Source: Bacteroidales bacterium
Lineage (GTDB): Bacteria; Bacteroidota; Bacteroidia; Bacteroidales; P3
Length of the DNA stretch: 43,874 nt
Direction: 5' to 3'
Assembly (NCBI GenBank): GCA_017646685.1
Contig: JAGCLZ010000020.1
Span: 1 to 43,874, forward strand
A program made the position numbers and the translations under genes. Position 1 is the first letter of the stretch. Each line of letters begins with the position of its first letter. The notes beneath the pieces were generated by a model. The model had not been told where the DNA came from and searched no databases. It was given only the letters and a program-made list of their open reading frames with translations. This document shows, in pieces, positions 43,656 through 43,874 of the stretch.

Positions 43656-43874
43656 ATGAATACGTACAAATTAAAACAATTGTTGATAATAGTATCAATA
43701 GTTATGTTAGGATTGTCAGATGGCGTTTCTGCCCGAAAAAATCGTTATCCCTGCCCTACATTCAATCTTAAACGACATGAGTTTGGATTGGGAGTTTCTA
43801 CAACTCTTTTGGATAGCAAAGGATTGGTTAATAGTTTTCGGCGTGAAGTCAGCGGCTTAGAATCACTACCCGGA
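43656..43874 (+). CDS. Secreted protein, start of a gene cut by the window end
   Basis: 73 codons are visible. A signal peptide (MNTYKLKQLLIIVSIVMLGL, cleavage near VSA-R) is followed by NRYPCPTFNLKRHEFGLGVS and further sequence still open at the edge. The HEFGLGVSTTLLD stretch resembles the first strand of an outer-membrane barrel. It starts one base after the preceding lipoprotein stop. Confidence 0.6.
   Translation, partial: MNTYKLKQLLIIVSIVMLGLSDGVSARKNRYPCPTFNLKRHEFGLGVSTTLLDSKGLVNSFRREVSGLESLPG

Overview
The window is chromosomal DNA from a member of the Bacteroidota, most likely order Bacteroidales. Three things in the sequence point there. Many genes have promoters of the Bacteroidetes type, a TTTG/TTG near -33 and TAnnTTTG at -7, and strong Shine-Dalgarno sequences are scarce. 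The gene families fit: GldB-like lipoprotein, DUF3109, TlpA/DUF4369, tandem OmpA proteins with a coiled coil, and the long PurM. The RHS cores carry the KERDSETGFSYFGARYYDSD type sequence. I saw no rRNA, tRNA or CRISPR array.

Left edge (1-4.6 kb, minus strand) is an accessory toxin island. Three short RHS-core cassettes lie head to tail. The first two each have a different C-terminal domain followed at once by a different putative immunity gene: a candidate papain-like toxin with a lipoprotein, then a glycine-rich hydrophobic toxin with a small multi-span membrane protein. The third is truncated or degenerate and ends in a terminator. The second toxin gene has a frameshift whose restored frame ends exactly on the start codon of its immunity gene. 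A Fic AMP-transferase gene lies upstream and shares a promoter block with the array. No full-length RHS gene is visible.

5-13 kb (plus) is an envelope and housekeeping cluster: helix-hairpin-helix protein, lpxD, a thioesterase, an outer-membrane protein, a GldB-like lipoprotein, an LTA-synthase-like phosphotransferase, a lipid kinase, a YciH/SUI1 protein and recR. 13.4-21.8 kb holds kamA (lysine 2,3-aminomutase), two tandem tiny Cys-rich lipoproteins with duplicated leaders, then purM, mrdA, rodA, clpX and a secreted nitroreductase. 21.9-25.9 kb is gene-poor: one small conserved-looking protein, an orphan membrane protein, a PagL-like outer-membrane protein, and a structured repeat-bearing intergenic segment before adk.

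25.9-33.5 kb (plus) carries adk, obg, a PAP2 phosphatase, a 2-hydroxyacid dehydrogenase, a DUF3109 protein, trpS, an S41 protease and a TlpA-like thioredoxin. 33.9-37.2 kb carries two tandem OmpA paralogues, each closed by a strong terminator, and a channel protein with an atypical selectivity filter. 37.2-40.1 kb (minus) holds purN, a glycosyltransferase and another OmpA-domain protein. 40.5-41.7 kb holds acpP and rnc without the fabF often found between them. The right edge is a sigma factor operon: sigma factor, putative anti-sigma factor and small exported proteins, the last cut by the window end.

The most unusual material is the RHS toxin/immunity cassette array with its frameshift and the promoter it shares with Fic. 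After that come the duplicated-leader lipoprotein pair, the structured intergenic region before adk, and a dispersed repeat family found at two loci.
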